Of a DNA stretch of 64,000 nt, positions 18,213-27,473 are shown one piece after another. Made by a program: the position numbers and the translations under genes. Source of the stretch: Gammaproteobacteria bacterium (GTDB taxonomy: Bacteria; Pseudomonadota; Gammaproteobacteria; Steroidobacterales; Steroidobacteraceae); the NCBI GenBank assembly GCA_028293725.1, contig JAQGOE010000234.1, positions 57,301 to 121,300 of the forward strand. The letters are read 5' to 3'. The first letter of the stretch is position 1. Each line of letters starts with the position of its first letter. The notes beneath the pieces were generated by a model. The model saw nothing but the letters and a program-made list of their open reading frames with translations, had not been told where the DNA came from and did not search any database.

Positions 18213-18842
18213 CTAGTAAATGCGCAGGCCGCCGTACTTGCGACGGATGCGTCGATCGAGCATCTGCCAGCCGAGCGCGAAACCCAGTCCCAGTGCGACC
18301 ACGAACGAGCCGAGGGCCCAATGCCACACCGGCCGGGCCGGCGAGTCGGGCGGTGTCATGAAGTAGGGTGGCTCGTGCGCCGGCTGCTCGGCCGCACCCG
18401 ATTCGGCCGCGGTCGGCGCAGCCGCGGGTGGCGGCGCCGGTCCGGCGGCCGCGGTGTTGGTTTGCGCGCCACCCGGTTTCGCATGGGACGCCGTCTTCGC
18501 CGCCGCCAACTCTGCCTCGAGCCGCGTTACATCCTGTTTGAGCTTTTCAACTTCGGCGGTTCGCTCGCCGAGGCGCATACGCGCAGGCTCTTCAGCCGAC
18601 AGATACGACTTCCGCACCCAACCTTCCGTGCCGTTCGCCAGGTGCACCTGGATCTGATCGCCCTGCCGGTCGAGGACCTCCACCGCGTCGCCGCTCTTGA
18701 TGTTGGCTATGCGCTCTCCGGTTGCATCCGGCGCGCTGTTCACGTTCACCACGAGTTGCTCAATGACGTACAGGGTCTCCGCATGAATTGCGGATGCCGC
18801 CACCAGCGCCGGCAGCAACAACAGCGCTCGCCGGTACTTCAC
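18213..18842 (-). CDS. SH3-domain membrane protein (TIGR04211 type)
   Basis: This protein of about 209 residues has a cleavable signal peptide (LLLLPALVAASAIHA). A bacterial SH3 domain follows (LYVIEQLVVNVNSAPDATGERIANIKSGDAVEVLDRQGDQIQVHLANGTEGWVRKSYL), then a short coiled coil (EKLKQDVTRLEAELAAAK), a Pro/Ala linker, one membrane segment (WHWALGSFVVALGLGFALGWQM) and a basic tail. This order matches the TIGR04211 family of inner-membrane SH3 proteins. I place the start at the GTG at 18842, which overlaps the stop of the oligopeptidase gene (GTGA). The frame extends further upstream only as antisense shadow. Confidence 0.82.
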   Translation of the reverse strand: MKYRRALLLLPALVAASAIHAETLYVIEQLVVNVNSAPDATGERIANIKSGDAVEVLDRQGDQIQVHLANGTEGWVRKSYLSAEEPARMRLGERTAEVEKLKQDVTRLEAELAAAKTASHAKPGGAQTNTAAAGPAPPPAAAPTAAESGAAEQPAHEPPYFMTPPDSPARPVWHWALGSFVVALGLGFALGWQMLDRRIRRKYGGLRIY

Positions 18843-20857
18843 GCGTCGATGCCGTGCTGTTTCAACAACGCGCGGACGTCCGGTCGGCGTCCGCGAAATT
18901 CGATGAAGGCTTCGAGTGCGTCCCGACTGCCGCCGCGCGTGAGAATGGTATCGAGAAAGCGCTGCGCGGTCGTACGGTCGAACACACCCGTTTCCTCGAA
19001 GGCCGAGAAAGCGTCGGCCGCCAGGACCTCCGCCCACTTATAGCTGTAGTAGCCGGCTGCGTAACCGCCGGCAAAAATGTGTCCGAAGCTGTTGGGAAAG
19101 CGGTTCCACTCGGGGACGGGCACGATGGCCACTTCGCGGCGCACCTCATTGAGGATCTCCATGATCCGTGCGCCGCGCTCCGGCGAGTATTCCGAGTGCA
19201 TCCGGAAATCGAACAGCGCGAACTCGAGTTGCCGCATAGTCTGCAAGCCCGCATGGAAGCTGCGCGTAGCGATGAGTTTGGATTGCGTTTCCACGGGCAG
19301 GGAGGCGCCGGTCTGAAAGTGCCCGGAGATCTGCCGCAGTACGTCGGGATGCCAGGCGTAGTTTTCCAGGAACTGGCTCGGCAGTTCCACTGCATCCCAG
19401 GCGACGCCGTTGATGCCGGCGATGCTCGGATAGTCGACCCGGGTCAGCATGTGATGCAGTCCGTGGCCGAACTCGTGAAACAACGTCAGCACGTCGTCGT
19501 GTGTCAGCAGCGCCGGGCGGTTCGTGCCCGGCGGCAGGAAGTTACAGACCAGGTACGCGACCGGCAGGGCCGATCCTGAGTCGAGGCGCTTGCGGCCGAC
19601 GCATTCATCCATCCACGCGCCGCTGCGTTTGTTGGGTCGCGCGTAAGCATCGAGATAGAAGCTGCCGATGGCCTGCCCCGTGCCACTTTCAATTTCGAAG
19701 AAGCGCACGTCCGAGTGCCATACCGGAGCGTTCTGCCGTTCCCGGATGTGGACACCAAACAGGCGTTCCGCAACTTCAAACAGTCCGGTCAGCACTTTCG
19801 GCAGCGGGAAATACGGGCGCAGCTCTTCCTGCGAGACGTTGTAGCGCGTGCGCTGCAGCCGCTCCGCATAGAAGCCCACATCCCAGGCGGACAGCGGATG
19901 TCCGGCGAAGGCTTCGAGCTCTGCGAATTCTCGCAATGCCGCGGGCCGCGCCGCGCGCGCGAGCTCATGAAGGAATTCGATGACTTCCTCGACGGTGCGC
20001 GCCATTCGCGTCGACAGCGCGTAGTCCGCGTAGCTGCGGAAATCGAGCAGCCGGGCGGCCTCGTGGCGCAGACGCAGAATGTTGTCCATGACCTCGGAAT
20101 TATCCCAGCGGCCGGCGTTCGGCCCTTTATCCGAGGCGCGTGTCGTCCAGGCTTCGTAGAAAGCGCGCCGCAAAGTGGCGGATTCCGCGTCGGTAACCAC
20201 AGCGACATACGTCGGCTGGTCGAGGGTGAGCACCCATCCCTCGACGCGCTTTTCGTGAGCGCGTTTCCGGGCCTGCTCGATCAGCATCTCGTTCAGGCCC
20301 CGCAACTCGCTGCTATCCGCGACGTGATACGTCCATCCGTTGGTGGCGTCGAGCACGTTCTCTTCGAACTTTGCCTGCAGTTGGGTGAGCTCCAGCATCA
20401 CCGTCTTGAAGCGTTCTTTACGCTCCACCGGCAGTCCCACTCCGGCGAGCCGGAACTCGCGCAGGGCGTGCTCGATGACCTGCTTCTGCACGGGAGCGAG
20501 CGCGGCCCCTTCTTCCTCGGCGATCGTTCGATACGCCCGGTAGAGCGACTCGCTCTGCGCGAGATCGGTCTGGTACGCGGACAGCAGTGGGAGACAGGCG
20601 TTGTAGCCAGCCCGCAGCGCATCGGAATTCAGCACCGCGTTCAGATGGCTCACCGGCGACCACGTCCGCGAGACCTGGTGTTGCAGTTCTTCCAACGGCT
20701 CGATGACCGTAGCGAAGGTCGGTTTGCCCAGTGCCGCCAGTTGCTCGATGCGGGCTCGGCTGCGCTCGAGAAGCTCGCGCACGCCGGGTTCGACGTGCTC
20801 AGGGCGAATCAGCGCGAAAGGGGGGAGAGGCTCGTGCCCCAGCAGAGGATTTTCCAT
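18839..20857 (-). CDS. prlC: oligopeptidase A, M3 family metallopeptidase
   Basis: This 672-residue zinc peptidase degrades short peptides, including cleaved signal peptides, in the cytosol. The zinc motif [11 protein letters not shown] is at about residues 461-471, followed by [20 protein letters not shown], where the third metal ligand lies. Length and the N-terminal [22 protein letters not shown] pattern match PrlC/OpdA. It is divergent from the glutathione reductase gene and coupled to the SH3-protein gene downstream. A long plus-strand frame antisense to it is a codon-bias shadow. Confidence 0.95.
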   Translation of the reverse strand: MENPLLGHEPLPPFALIRPEHVEPGVRELLERSRARIEQLAALGKPTFATVIEPLEELQHQVSRTWSPVSHLNAVLNSDALRAGYNACLPLLSAYQTDLAQSESLYRAYRTIAEEEGAALAPVQKQVIEHALREFRLAGVGLPVERKERFKTVMLELTQLQAKFEENVLDATNGWTYHVADSSELRGLNEMLIEQARKRAHEKRVEGWVLTLDQPTYVAVVTDAESATLRRAFYEAWTTRASDKGPNAGRWDNSEVMDNILRLRHEAARLLDFRSYADYALSTRMARTVEEVIEFLHELARAARPAALREFAELEAFAGHPLSAWDVGFYAERLQRTRYNVSQEELRPYFPLPKVLTGLFEVAERLFGVHIRERQNAPVWHSDVRFFEIESGTGQAIGSFYLDAYARPNKRSGAWMDECVGRKRLDSGSALPVAYLVCNFLPPGTNRPALLTHDDVLTLFHEFGHGLHHMLTRVDYPSIAGINGVAWDAVELPSQFLENYAWHPDVLRQISGHFQTGASLPVETQSKLIATRSFHAGLQTMRQLEFALFDFRMHSEYSPERGARIMEILNEVRREVAIVPVPEWNRFPNSFGHIFAGGYAAGYYSYKWAEVLAADAFSAFEETGVFDRTTAQRFLDTILTRGGSRDALEAFIEFRGRRPDVRALLKQHGIDA

Positions 20858-20959
20858 GGATGTCTCGTTCCGTGGGAGGACCCCATTCTATGGAGTTCCG
20901 CCCCCCACGTCCCCATGTACCATGAGGGCCGAAATGCGCTATTGGAAGTCTTAGGTGAT

Positions 20960-22312
20960 ATGTCCGACCAATACGACCTGGTGGTAATCGGCGGCGGTAG
21001 TGGTGGCCTCGCGGCTGCCAAGCGCGCGGCAGAATACGGTGCCCGCGTGGCTCTCGTCGAATCGGGCCGGCTGGGCGGTGCCTGCGTGAACGTCGGCTGT
21101 GTCCCGAAGAAAGTGATGTGGAACGCCGCCGATCTGGCCGCGGGACTGCACGATGCCCCCGAATACGGGTTCCGGGTGACCAGCGACGGGCACGACTGGC
21201 CGCTGATGAAAGAAAAGCGGGACGGCTATGTCCTGCGCCTGAACGGCATCCACGAGAGCCTGCTCTCGAAGTACAAAGTCGAGCTCGTCCGCGGGCATGG
21301 ACGCCTTCTGGACGCTCATACAGTGCATGCGGCGGATCGCAGCCTCCACGCGAAACATATCCTGATTGCGACGGGCAGCCGGCCGCTCGTTCCCGCCATT
21401 CCCGGCGCGGAGCTCGGGATTACCTCCGACGGATTTTTCGAGCTCGGGGATCGGCCGCGGCGGGTCGCGGTCGTCGGCAGCGGCTACATCGCGATCGAGG
21501 TCGCCGGGATTCTCGCCGCGCTCGGGTCGAAAACGACGCTCGTTCTGCGGACCGAGAGCTGTCTGAAGGGCTTCGACACCATGATCGGGCAGGCGACCCT
21601 GAAGATCTTCCGTGACGAGGGTGTTGATGTCGTCACGAGTGCATGGCCGGAGGCGCTCGCGCGTAACGCGGACGGAGCGCTCGAGCTGACTGTTCGCGAC
21701 GGGCGGCGCCTGCAGCCCGTCGACACCGTCATCTGGGCGATCGGCCGCGGACCGGTGGCGGACGAGCTCGGACTCGAGAAGGCCGGCGTCGAGCTCGACT
21801 CGTACGGATACATCACCACTGACAAGTACCAGGTCACCAGCGCGGAGAACATTTACGCGGTCGGCGATATAACAGGGCGCGCGCAGCTCACTCCTGTTGC
21901 GATTGCGGCTGGCCGGCGGTTATCCGATCGGGTCTTCGGCGGCATGACCGATCGATATCTCGATTACAACAACATTCCCACGGTCGTGTTCGGGCATCCG
22001 CCGATCGGCACGGTGGGAATGACGGAGGCGGCGGCGCGTGAGCAGTATGGTGACGCCGCCGTCAAGGTGTTCACCTCGAGCTTCGTTCCTATGTACTACG
22101 CGATGACTTCCGGGAAACCGCGATGTGACATGAAACTCGTCACCGTGGGGCCTGAGGAGCGTGTCGTTGGGGTGCACATCGTGGGTGATGGCGCGGATGA
22201 GATGCTGCAGGGCTTTGCAGTCGCCGTGCGCATGGGAGCCACCAAGAAAGACTTCGACGATACGGTCGCGATCCATCCCACCGTGGCGGAAGAGCTCGTA
22301 ACGATGCGGTAA
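20960..22312 (+). CDS. gor: glutathione-disulfide reductase
   Basis: This 450-residue FAD-dependent disulfide reductase has the FAD motif [16 protein letters not shown] (8-23). The redox-active disulfide is Cys42 and Cys47 in [13 protein letters not shown]. An NADPH motif [14 protein letters not shown], the second FAD motif IYAVGDITG, and the C-terminal catalytic HPTVAEE are also present. Length equals E. coli Gor (450). I place the start at ATG 20960, preceded by AGGTGA. The same frame stays open far upstream, antisense to prlC, and that part is not real. Glutathione is the likely substrate, but trypanothione or mycothiol relatives share these motifs. Confidence 0.93.
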   Translation: MSDQYDLVVIGGGSGGLAAAKRAAEYGARVALVESGRLGGACVNVGCVPKKVMWNAADLAAGLHDAPEYGFRVTSDGHDWPLMKEKRDGYVLRLNGIHESLLSKYKVELVRGHGRLLDAHTVHAADRSLHAKHILIATGSRPLVPAIPGAELGITSDGFFELGDRPRRVAVVGSGYIAIEVAGILAALGSKTTLVLRTESCLKGFDTMIGQATLKIFRDEGVDVVTSAWPEALARNADGALELTVRDGRRLQPVDTVIWAIGRGPVADELGLEKAGVELDSYGYITTDKYQVTSAENIYAVGDITGRAQLTPVAIAAGRRLSDRVFGGMTDRYLDYNNIPTVVFGHPPIGTVGMTEAAAREQYGDAAVKVFTSSFVPMYYAMTSGKPRCDMKLVTVGPEERVVGVHIVGDGADEMLQGFAVAVRMGATKKDFDDTVAIHPTVAEELVTMR

Positions 22313-22335
22313 CGCTGCGCTATCGCGCGGTCACT

Positions 22336-23202
22336 TCACTGCGCGGTCATACTCGGCAGCGCGGCGCGCTCCTTGAGAGCCTCGAGTACCGGTGCGGTCG
22401 CCGGGCGCACCCCGCGCCAGATGCGGAACGACTCCGCCGCCTGCTCGACCAACATGCCCCATCCCTGCAAGGCGCGCGCGCTCCCCAACTTGAGAGCCCA
22501 GCGGACGAAGGGCGTGTCCGTTTTTCCGTAGGCCATGTCATAGCAGACCGTGTCGGGTCCGACCACCGCTGGCGGAATCGCCGGAATGTCGCCGCTCAGG
22601 CTCGCGGAGGTCGCATTGATGATGAGATCGTAGGCGCCGCCCGCGATGTAGCGGAAACCAACACCCTGGGTCTTACCGAGTTTTGCAAAGGCCTTGGCGA
22701 GTGCTTCGGCCCGCTCCGAGGTCCGGTTCGCGATCGTGATCTCGGCGGGTGAGAGTGCGAGTAGCGGCGCCAGGACACCTCGTGCCGCTCCCCCGGCGCC
22801 GATCATGAGGATGCGGCGGTGGGTGATGACAATTCCCTGGTTATCGCAGAGGTCGCGGACGAGACCGGTGCCGTCGGTGTTGTCACCGAGGATGGTGCCA
22901 TCGTTTCGGACCGCGAAGGTATTTACCGCCGCAGCGTGCGCGGCCCGCGCGGTGAGGTCGTCGGCGACGTCCACCGCGGCGATCTTGTGCGGCAGGGTGA
23001 TGTTGAGTCCCCGGCCGCCCTGTCTGAAAAACTCACGCACCCGTTCGTGAAAAGCGTCCGGCGCGAAGTCATACAGCCGGTAGGTCATCGCCTGGCCGGT
23101 CTCACGGCTGAACAGGCCATGGATGAACGGCGACCAGCTATGGGCGACCGGATGTCCCACTACTCCGTATTGGTCCGTCGTTTCTGCTGCGCTGGCGGTC
23201 AT
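22336..23202 (-). CDS. aroE: shikimate dehydrogenase
   Basis: This 288-residue NADPH-dependent enzyme reduces 3-dehydroshikimate in aromatic amino acid synthesis. It has the shikimate-binding HSWSPFIHGLF near residue 20, the catalytic Lys in NITLPHK (about residue 72), NTDGTGLVRDL, and the nucleotide loop IGAGGAARGVL with NRTSERAEAL. It converges with gor; only 23 bases separate the two stops. Confidence 0.95.
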   Translation of the reverse strand: MTASAAETTDQYGVVGHPVAHSWSPFIHGLFSRETGQAMTYRLYDFAPDAFHERVREFFRQGGRGLNITLPHKIAAVDVADDLTARAAHAAAVNTFAVRNDGTILGDNTDGTGLVRDLCDNQGIVITHRRILMIGAGGAARGVLAPLLALSPAEITIANRTSERAEALAKAFAKLGKTQGVGFRYIAGGAYDLIINATSASLSGDIPAIPPAVVGPDTVCYDMAYGKTDTPFVRWALKLGSARALQGWGMLVEQAAESFRIWRGVRPATAPVLEALKERAALPSMTAQ

Positions 23203-23232
23203 TTGTCCGTGCTCAGGGGGCGGGAACGTCTC

Positions 23233-24081
23233 TTACGCGGGCGTCAGAACCCGGATGCTCGTGCCGCCCGCCTGTCCGGCATCGAGCTGCGCCTGCAGTT
23301 CCGGCAACCATACACGCATGCGCTCGGCTAGAAGATACGGCGGGTTCACAATCAGCATCCCCGATCCGTTAAGTCCCACGCGGGAATCGCGTGGATATAA
23401 CCATAACTCGGCCACGAGGGTCTCGCATCGGTAGGCCGGCCCCTCGAGAACCCGTGCCAGCCCTGCCTGCCACGCGGCGATATCACGCTCCTCCTTGACC
23501 GGATACCAGGCGGCAATGATCCCCGTCGAGAACCGGCGGAGAGCCTCTAAGACGGCTCCCGTGACACGTTCGAAATCGCGGCTCGTTTCCTCGTAAGGCG
23601 GGTCGATGAAGGTGAGGCCGCGGCGTTCCGCCGGGGGTAGCCATGCACGGAGCCGGTCAAAACCGTCGCCCTGCTCGACGCGAAGGTGTGAGTTGTCAGC
23701 GACCGCGAGTTCCAACGCCCGCGCTTCGGCGGGCACCAGCTCAACCAGCACCGCGCGATCCTGCGGCCGCAGCTCGCTCGCAGCGAGCAGCGGGGAGCCG
23801 GGGTACGCGCGCCGGCTGCCTTGCTGTGCACGATACTCGTCGAGCCGTGCGGCGAATCGCTGCAGCTCTTCGGAATTATTTGTCGTGGCGGAAAAGCGCG
23901 ACACGCCACCTTCGGCCTCAGTTCCGCCCTGAGACAGATCGTAGGCGCCGCGTCCCGCGTGGGTCTCGAGATAGAAGAAGCCCTTCTCTTTCCGCTGCAG
24001 CGCATTCAACAGGGTCAGCAGCGTGACGTGTTTGTGGACGTCAGCGAAGTTACCTGCGTGAAAAGAGTGTCGGTACTTCAG
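23233..24081 (-). CDS. rlmJ: 23S rRNA (adenine-N6) methyltransferase RlmJ with apparent CTG start
   Basis: RlmJ methylates A2030 of 23S rRNA. The sequence shows KYRHSFHAGNFADVHKH at the very N-terminus, LETHAGRGAYDL, and the catalytic FIDPPYEE (DPPY). E. coli RlmJ begins MLSYRHSFHAGNHADVLKH. Here the codon before LKYRHSF is TAA (24082-24084), so the only initiator keeping the conserved N-terminus is CTG at 24081-24079. The next usable start, TTG at 24009, would delete 24 residues that carry conserved family motifs. From CTG the product is 282 residues (E. coli RlmJ, 280). It begins 16 bases after the topA stop, within a repeated GTGAAATAAC. Confidence 0.85.
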   Translation of the reverse strand: MKYRHSFHAGNFADVHKHVTLLTLLNALQRKEKGFFYLETHAGRGAYDLSQGGTEAEGGVSRFSATTNNSEELQRFAARLDEYRAQQGSRRAYPGSPLLAASELRPQDRAVLVELVPAEARALELAVADNSHLRVEQGDGFDRLRAWLPPAERRGLTFIDPPYEETSRDFERVTGAVLEALRRFSTGIIAAWYPVKEERDIAAWQAGLARVLEGPAYRCETLVAELWLYPRDSRVGLNGSGMLIVNPPYLLAERMRVWLPELQAQLDAGQAGGTSIRVLTPA

Positions 24082-24097
24082 TTATTTCACACCACTG

Positions 24098-26881
24098 TTA
24101 TTTCACGCCGCGTGGGCCGCTGCCGGAACCCTTGCCGGTGGCTGGTGCGTTCGTAGCGGCGCCCTGTTTCGCGGTGGCCTTGGCCTTTGCCGCCGTTGGC
24201 GCAGCCTTGTGTCCGTCGTGCGCGGCTGCTTTCTTTGCCGTCGCCCTCGCCGTCGCGCGGGGCGCAGCAGTTGAAGCCGCCGCACCCTGCGATGCCGGGG
24301 TGGTGTGTGTTGCGTTGGCGCCGGTTTTGGCCGCGCCCTTGTCCGAGGCCTTACCGGCCTTCGCGCCTGTGCTTTTTGCAGCCGTGCCCGCGCCTTTGGC
24401 GGCCGCCTGGCTGCCCGTAGCCGCGCCGGCTCCGTTCGCCGCTTTCTTCTTTTTGCCCGCGCTCTTACCGCCCTCAGCGGCGGCCGCTGCATCGGCCGCA
24501 GGCGCTGCCGCGGCGCCTTTCCCTTTCTTGCCACGCCCGAAGCGCCCGAACCTGCCGCCGCCGCGCTCCGGCGCCGCCGCGATCAGTGCCTTGCATTCCT
24601 CGAGCGTGAGCGACTTGGGTTCGCGATCCTTCGGGATCTTGGCGTTCTTTTTCTTGTCGGTGATGTAGGGCCCGTAGCGGCCATTCAACACCTGGATGCC
24701 GTCGTCCGGGAAATCCAGGATGAGTCGGTTCGCATCCGCTTCCTGTTTGAGGCGGATGACTTCGAGCCCGCGCTCGTGGGTGACCGTATACGGGTCGTCT
24801 TCTTTCAGCGAGACGTACTTGCTGCCGTACTTGATATACGGCCCAAAGCGTCCGACGTTGGTCACCATCGTCTCGCCGTCGGCGGTTACTCCCAGGGTGC
24901 GGGGGAGTTGGAACAGATCCATCGCGTCCGCGAGGTTGATCGTGTCCATCTTCTGGCCCGGGCGCAATCCGGCGAAGCGCGGCTTTTCCTCGTCGTCCTT
25001 CGTTCCGATCTGTACGAAGGGTCCGAAGCGGCCCATGCGCACCGTGACCGGCTTACCCGTCGCGGCGTCTTTGCCCAACTCACGTGCCTGCGCGACCTGC
25101 TCGCGCGTCACATTCTTCTCGATCGATTCGACCTGGTCGATGAAGGGCTTCCAGAACTTGTCGAGCGGTACGGTCCACTCTTCTTCGCCGCGCGAGACGG
25201 CATCGAGCTCGTCTTCCATCGCCGCCGTGAAACCGTACTCGACGTAACGGTGGAAATGTTCTGTCAGGAAGCGGCCCACGATCTTGCCGATGTCGGTGGG
25301 AATGAAGCGGCGGGCATCCATCTCGACATACTCCCGATCCTGCAGGGTCGAGATGATGGTGGCGTAGGTGGAGGGCCTGCCGATCCCATGCTCTTCGAGG
25401 GCTTTCACGAGCGAAGCTTCGGAGTAGCGTGGCGGAGGCTCGGTGAAATGTTGTTCGGCGTGCATCGCCAGCAGATCGACGGTGTCACCCTCGGTCATCG
25501 GTGGCAACACGTGATCGCTGTCGTCCGCTTTCGCGTCGTCGATACCTTCCTGGTATACCGAAATATAGCCCGGCTTCACGAGGGTGGAGCCATTCGCGCG
25601 AAGCATGTGCCGGTCGGGCCCATCTGGGCCGGCGAGCATGTCGACGGCGACGGTGTCGAAGACCGCATGATTCATCTGCGAGGCGACAGCGCGCTTCCAG
25701 ATGAGGGAATACAGTCGGAAGTGATCGTCCTCGATCTTCCCCTCGATGCTGGCAGGCGTAATCGCGGCGGAGGTCGGACGGATGGCTTCATGCGCTTCCT
25801 GCGCATTCTTCGACTTCGTTTTGTAGATACGCGGCTCGTCGGCGACTTCAGCCTTGCCGTATAACCTGGTCGCGACCTCGCGAATCTCCTGGACCGCCTC
25901 GGCCGCGAGCGACACCGAGTCCGTACGCATGTAGGTGATTAGGCCGACGCTACCTTCGTCACCACCTATGTCGAGACCTTCATACAACTGTTGCGCCAGG
26001 CGCATGGTTCGCCGCGCGTTGAAACCGAGTTTGCGCGCCGCTTCCTGTTGCAATGTCGAGGTGGTGAACGGCGGCGCCGGATTGCGGCGACGCTGTTTCC
26101 GGTCGATGGTGGTGACGCGAAGTTGGCCGGGGCCGTCGGCGGGCGCTTCGCCGTGCGCGGCGGCCTGTATGGTCCGCTCGACCTCGCGCGCCTGGGTCTC
26201 GTTGGTGAAGCTGAATTGCTCCACTTTCTGGCCGCGGTATTCAACGAGTTTGAGCGGGAAGGTCTGCGCTGTATGCGAGCCCTCGCCGTCGAGACTCCAA
26301 TACTCCTGGGGAATGAACGCGAGAATCTCAGCTTCGCGCTCGCAGATCATGCGTAGCGCGGGACTCTGCACCCGTCCGGCGGAAAGGCCCTGACGCACCT
26401 TCTTCCATAGGAGCGGGGAGAGGTTGAAACCGACGAGATAATCCAACGCGCGCCGCGCCTGCTGTGCGTTAACGAGATCGAGCGAGAGCCCGCGCGGTTG
26501 TGCTACTGCCTCGCGAACGGCGTTGCGTGTGATCTCGTAGAACACGACGCGATGGACCTCTTTGCCCTTCAGGTCGCCGCGCGAATCCAATATTTCTCTC
26601 AAATGCCAGGCGATGGCCTCGCCCTCGCGATCGGGGTCGGTTGCGAGGTAAAGCGATTTCGCTTTGCGCAGCGTGCGCGCGATGGCTTCGACGTGACGTT
26701 CGTTTTTCTCGAGCACCTGGTATTTCATGGCGTAGCCATGCTCGGGATCGACGGCGCCTTCCTTGGGCACGAGGTCGCGGACGTGCCCGTATGAGGCGAG
26801 CACTTCGAAGTCCTTGCCAAGGTATTTCTTGATGGTCTTCGCCTTGGCTGGCGATTCGACTATGACCAGGTTGTCTGCCAT
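24098..26881 (-). CDS. topA: DNA topoisomerase I with a long Lys/Ala-rich tail
   Basis: Type IA topoisomerase, 927 residues, relaxes negative supercoils. The TOPRIM domain has VIVESPAKAKTIKKYLG and TDPDREGEAIAWHL. The active-site tyrosine lies in TYMRTDSVSLA. The C-terminal half has glycine-rich repeats (RFGPFVQIG, RFGPYIKYG, RYGPYITD) in place of the Cys4 zinc ribbons of E. coli TopA. The last roughly 154 residues (from about 774) are low-complexity Ala/Lys/Gly, resembling histone H1-like tails that bind DNA nonspecifically. It lies downstream of smg, separated by a terminator-like hairpin. Confidence 0.96.
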   Translation of the reverse strand: MADNLVIVESPAKAKTIKKYLGKDFEVLASYGHVRDLVPKEGAVDPEHGYAMKYQVLEKNERHVEAIARTLRKAKSLYLATDPDREGEAIAWHLREILDSRGDLKGKEVHRVVFYEITRNAVREAVAQPRGLSLDLVNAQQARRALDYLVGFNLSPLLWKKVRQGLSAGRVQSPALRMICEREAEILAFIPQEYWSLDGEGSHTAQTFPLKLVEYRGQKVEQFSFTNETQAREVERTIQAAAHGEAPADGPGQLRVTTIDRKQRRRNPAPPFTTSTLQQEAARKLGFNARRTMRLAQQLYEGLDIGGDEGSVGLITYMRTDSVSLAAEAVQEIREVATRLYGKAEVADEPRIYKTKSKNAQEAHEAIRPTSAAITPASIEGKIEDDHFRLYSLIWKRAVASQMNHAVFDTVAVDMLAGPDGPDRHMLRANGSTLVKPGYISVYQEGIDDAKADDSDHVLPPMTEGDTVDLLAMHAEQHFTEPPPRYSEASLVKALEEHGIGRPSTYATIISTLQDREYVEMDARRFIPTDIGKIVGRFLTEHFHRYVEYGFTAAMEDELDAVSRGEEEWTVPLDKFWKPFIDQVESIEKNVTREQVAQARELGKDAATGKPVTVRMGRFGPFVQIGTKDDEEKPRFAGLRPGQKMDTINLADAMDLFQLPRTLGVTADGETMVTNVGRFGPYIKYGSKYVSLKEDDPYTVTHERGLEVIRLKQEADANRLILDFPDDGIQVLNGRYGPYITDKKKNAKIPKDREPKSLTLEECKALIAAAPERGGGRFGRFGRGKKGKGAAAAPAADAAAAAEGGKSAGKKKKAANGAGAATGSQAAAKGAGTAAKSTGAKAGKASDKGAAKTGANATHTTPASQGAAASTAAPRATARATAKKAAAHDGHKAAPTAAKAKATAKQGAATNAPATGKGSGSGPRGVK

Positions 26882-26919
26882 TGCTTACTGAATATCCCTG
26901 ACCGTACGCCCCGTACGCC

Positions 26920-26949
26920 AAAAACGAAAAACCGCGGACGGACCGCGGA
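26920..26949 (-). terminator. rho-independent terminator between smg and topA
   Basis: On the minus strand, CCGCGG, a 5-base loop and CCGCGG (arms 26943-26948 and 26932-26937) are followed by TTTTTCGTTTTT. This follows the smg stop at 26979 and precedes the topA start at 26881. It suggests the dprA-smg transcript ends here, at least in part, and topA has its own promoter in the remaining 40 bases. Confidence 0.6.
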
Positions 26950-26978
26950 CCTGTGCCGGATGTGTCCGCCGCACGGTT

Positions 26979-27473
26979 TCAGTGCGGGACGTTAGGACGC
27001 GCATCGGATACCAGATCCTCGAGCCGCTCGAACGCCAACTCCTGTCCGGGCTGACTCGACAACACCATGAGCACGACCCACTTCAGCTGTTCCGTGTCGA
27101 GCTCGTCGGCGTCCAACGCCAACATGCGCTCGATGACGATCTCACGCTGTTGCGGCGACAGGATGCCCATACGCTCGAGCGTGAACAGAAACCCACGACA
27201 CTCGGTCGACAGCCGCACGAGCTCGCCGTCGGAAAAAATCCGCACCGTCGGCCCCCTTTCTTTGTCCTTCGTGGACAAAGGCAAGGGCGGGCGATCACGC
27301 TCGCAAGCCAGATCGGCGAGCCAGTCGAGCGCGCGCTCGACATTCGCCTGCGCGAAGCCGGCACGTTCAAGGTCCCGCACGAGATGCTCGCGTTCAGGCA
27401 CTTCGGGTACCTCGTCGAGCATGTAGCGGTCAAAAACGTAAATCAGGATGTCGAGAACGCTGCCGGTCATCAT
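26979..27473 (-). CDS. smg: Smg family protein (DUF494)
   Basis: This 164-residue protein is recognised by its N-terminus VLDILIYVFDRYML, by the central RIFSDGELVRLSTECRGFLFTLERMGIL, and by the C-terminal LKWVVLMVLSSQPGQE. It matches the Smg/DUF494 family, conserved next to dprA and topA in gammaproteobacteria. Its biochemical role is not established. Its start overlaps the dprA stop, so the two are probably co-translated. Confidence 0.92.
   Translation of the reverse strand: MMTGSVLDILIYVFDRYMLDEVPEVPEREHLVRDLERAGFAQANVERALDWLADLACERDRPPLPLSTKDKERGPTVRIFSDGELVRLSTECRGFLFTLERMGILSPQQREIVIERMLALDADELDTEQLKWVVLMVLSSQPGQELAFERLEDLVSDARPNVPH

Noticed and set aside
19715..20959. Very long plus-strand open frame fused upstream of the glutathione reductase gene
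   Set aside because: It is antisense to prlC, has no family-like sequence, and the reductase begins naturally at 20960 with its own binding site. High GC keeps the antisense frame open.
24305..25864. 519-codon plus-strand frame opposite topA, and similar frames opposite mdh, ABC-F, the GGDEF-EAL gene and others
   Set aside because: They mirror conserved genes on the other strand and lack any recognisable domain; they are codon-bias shadows.
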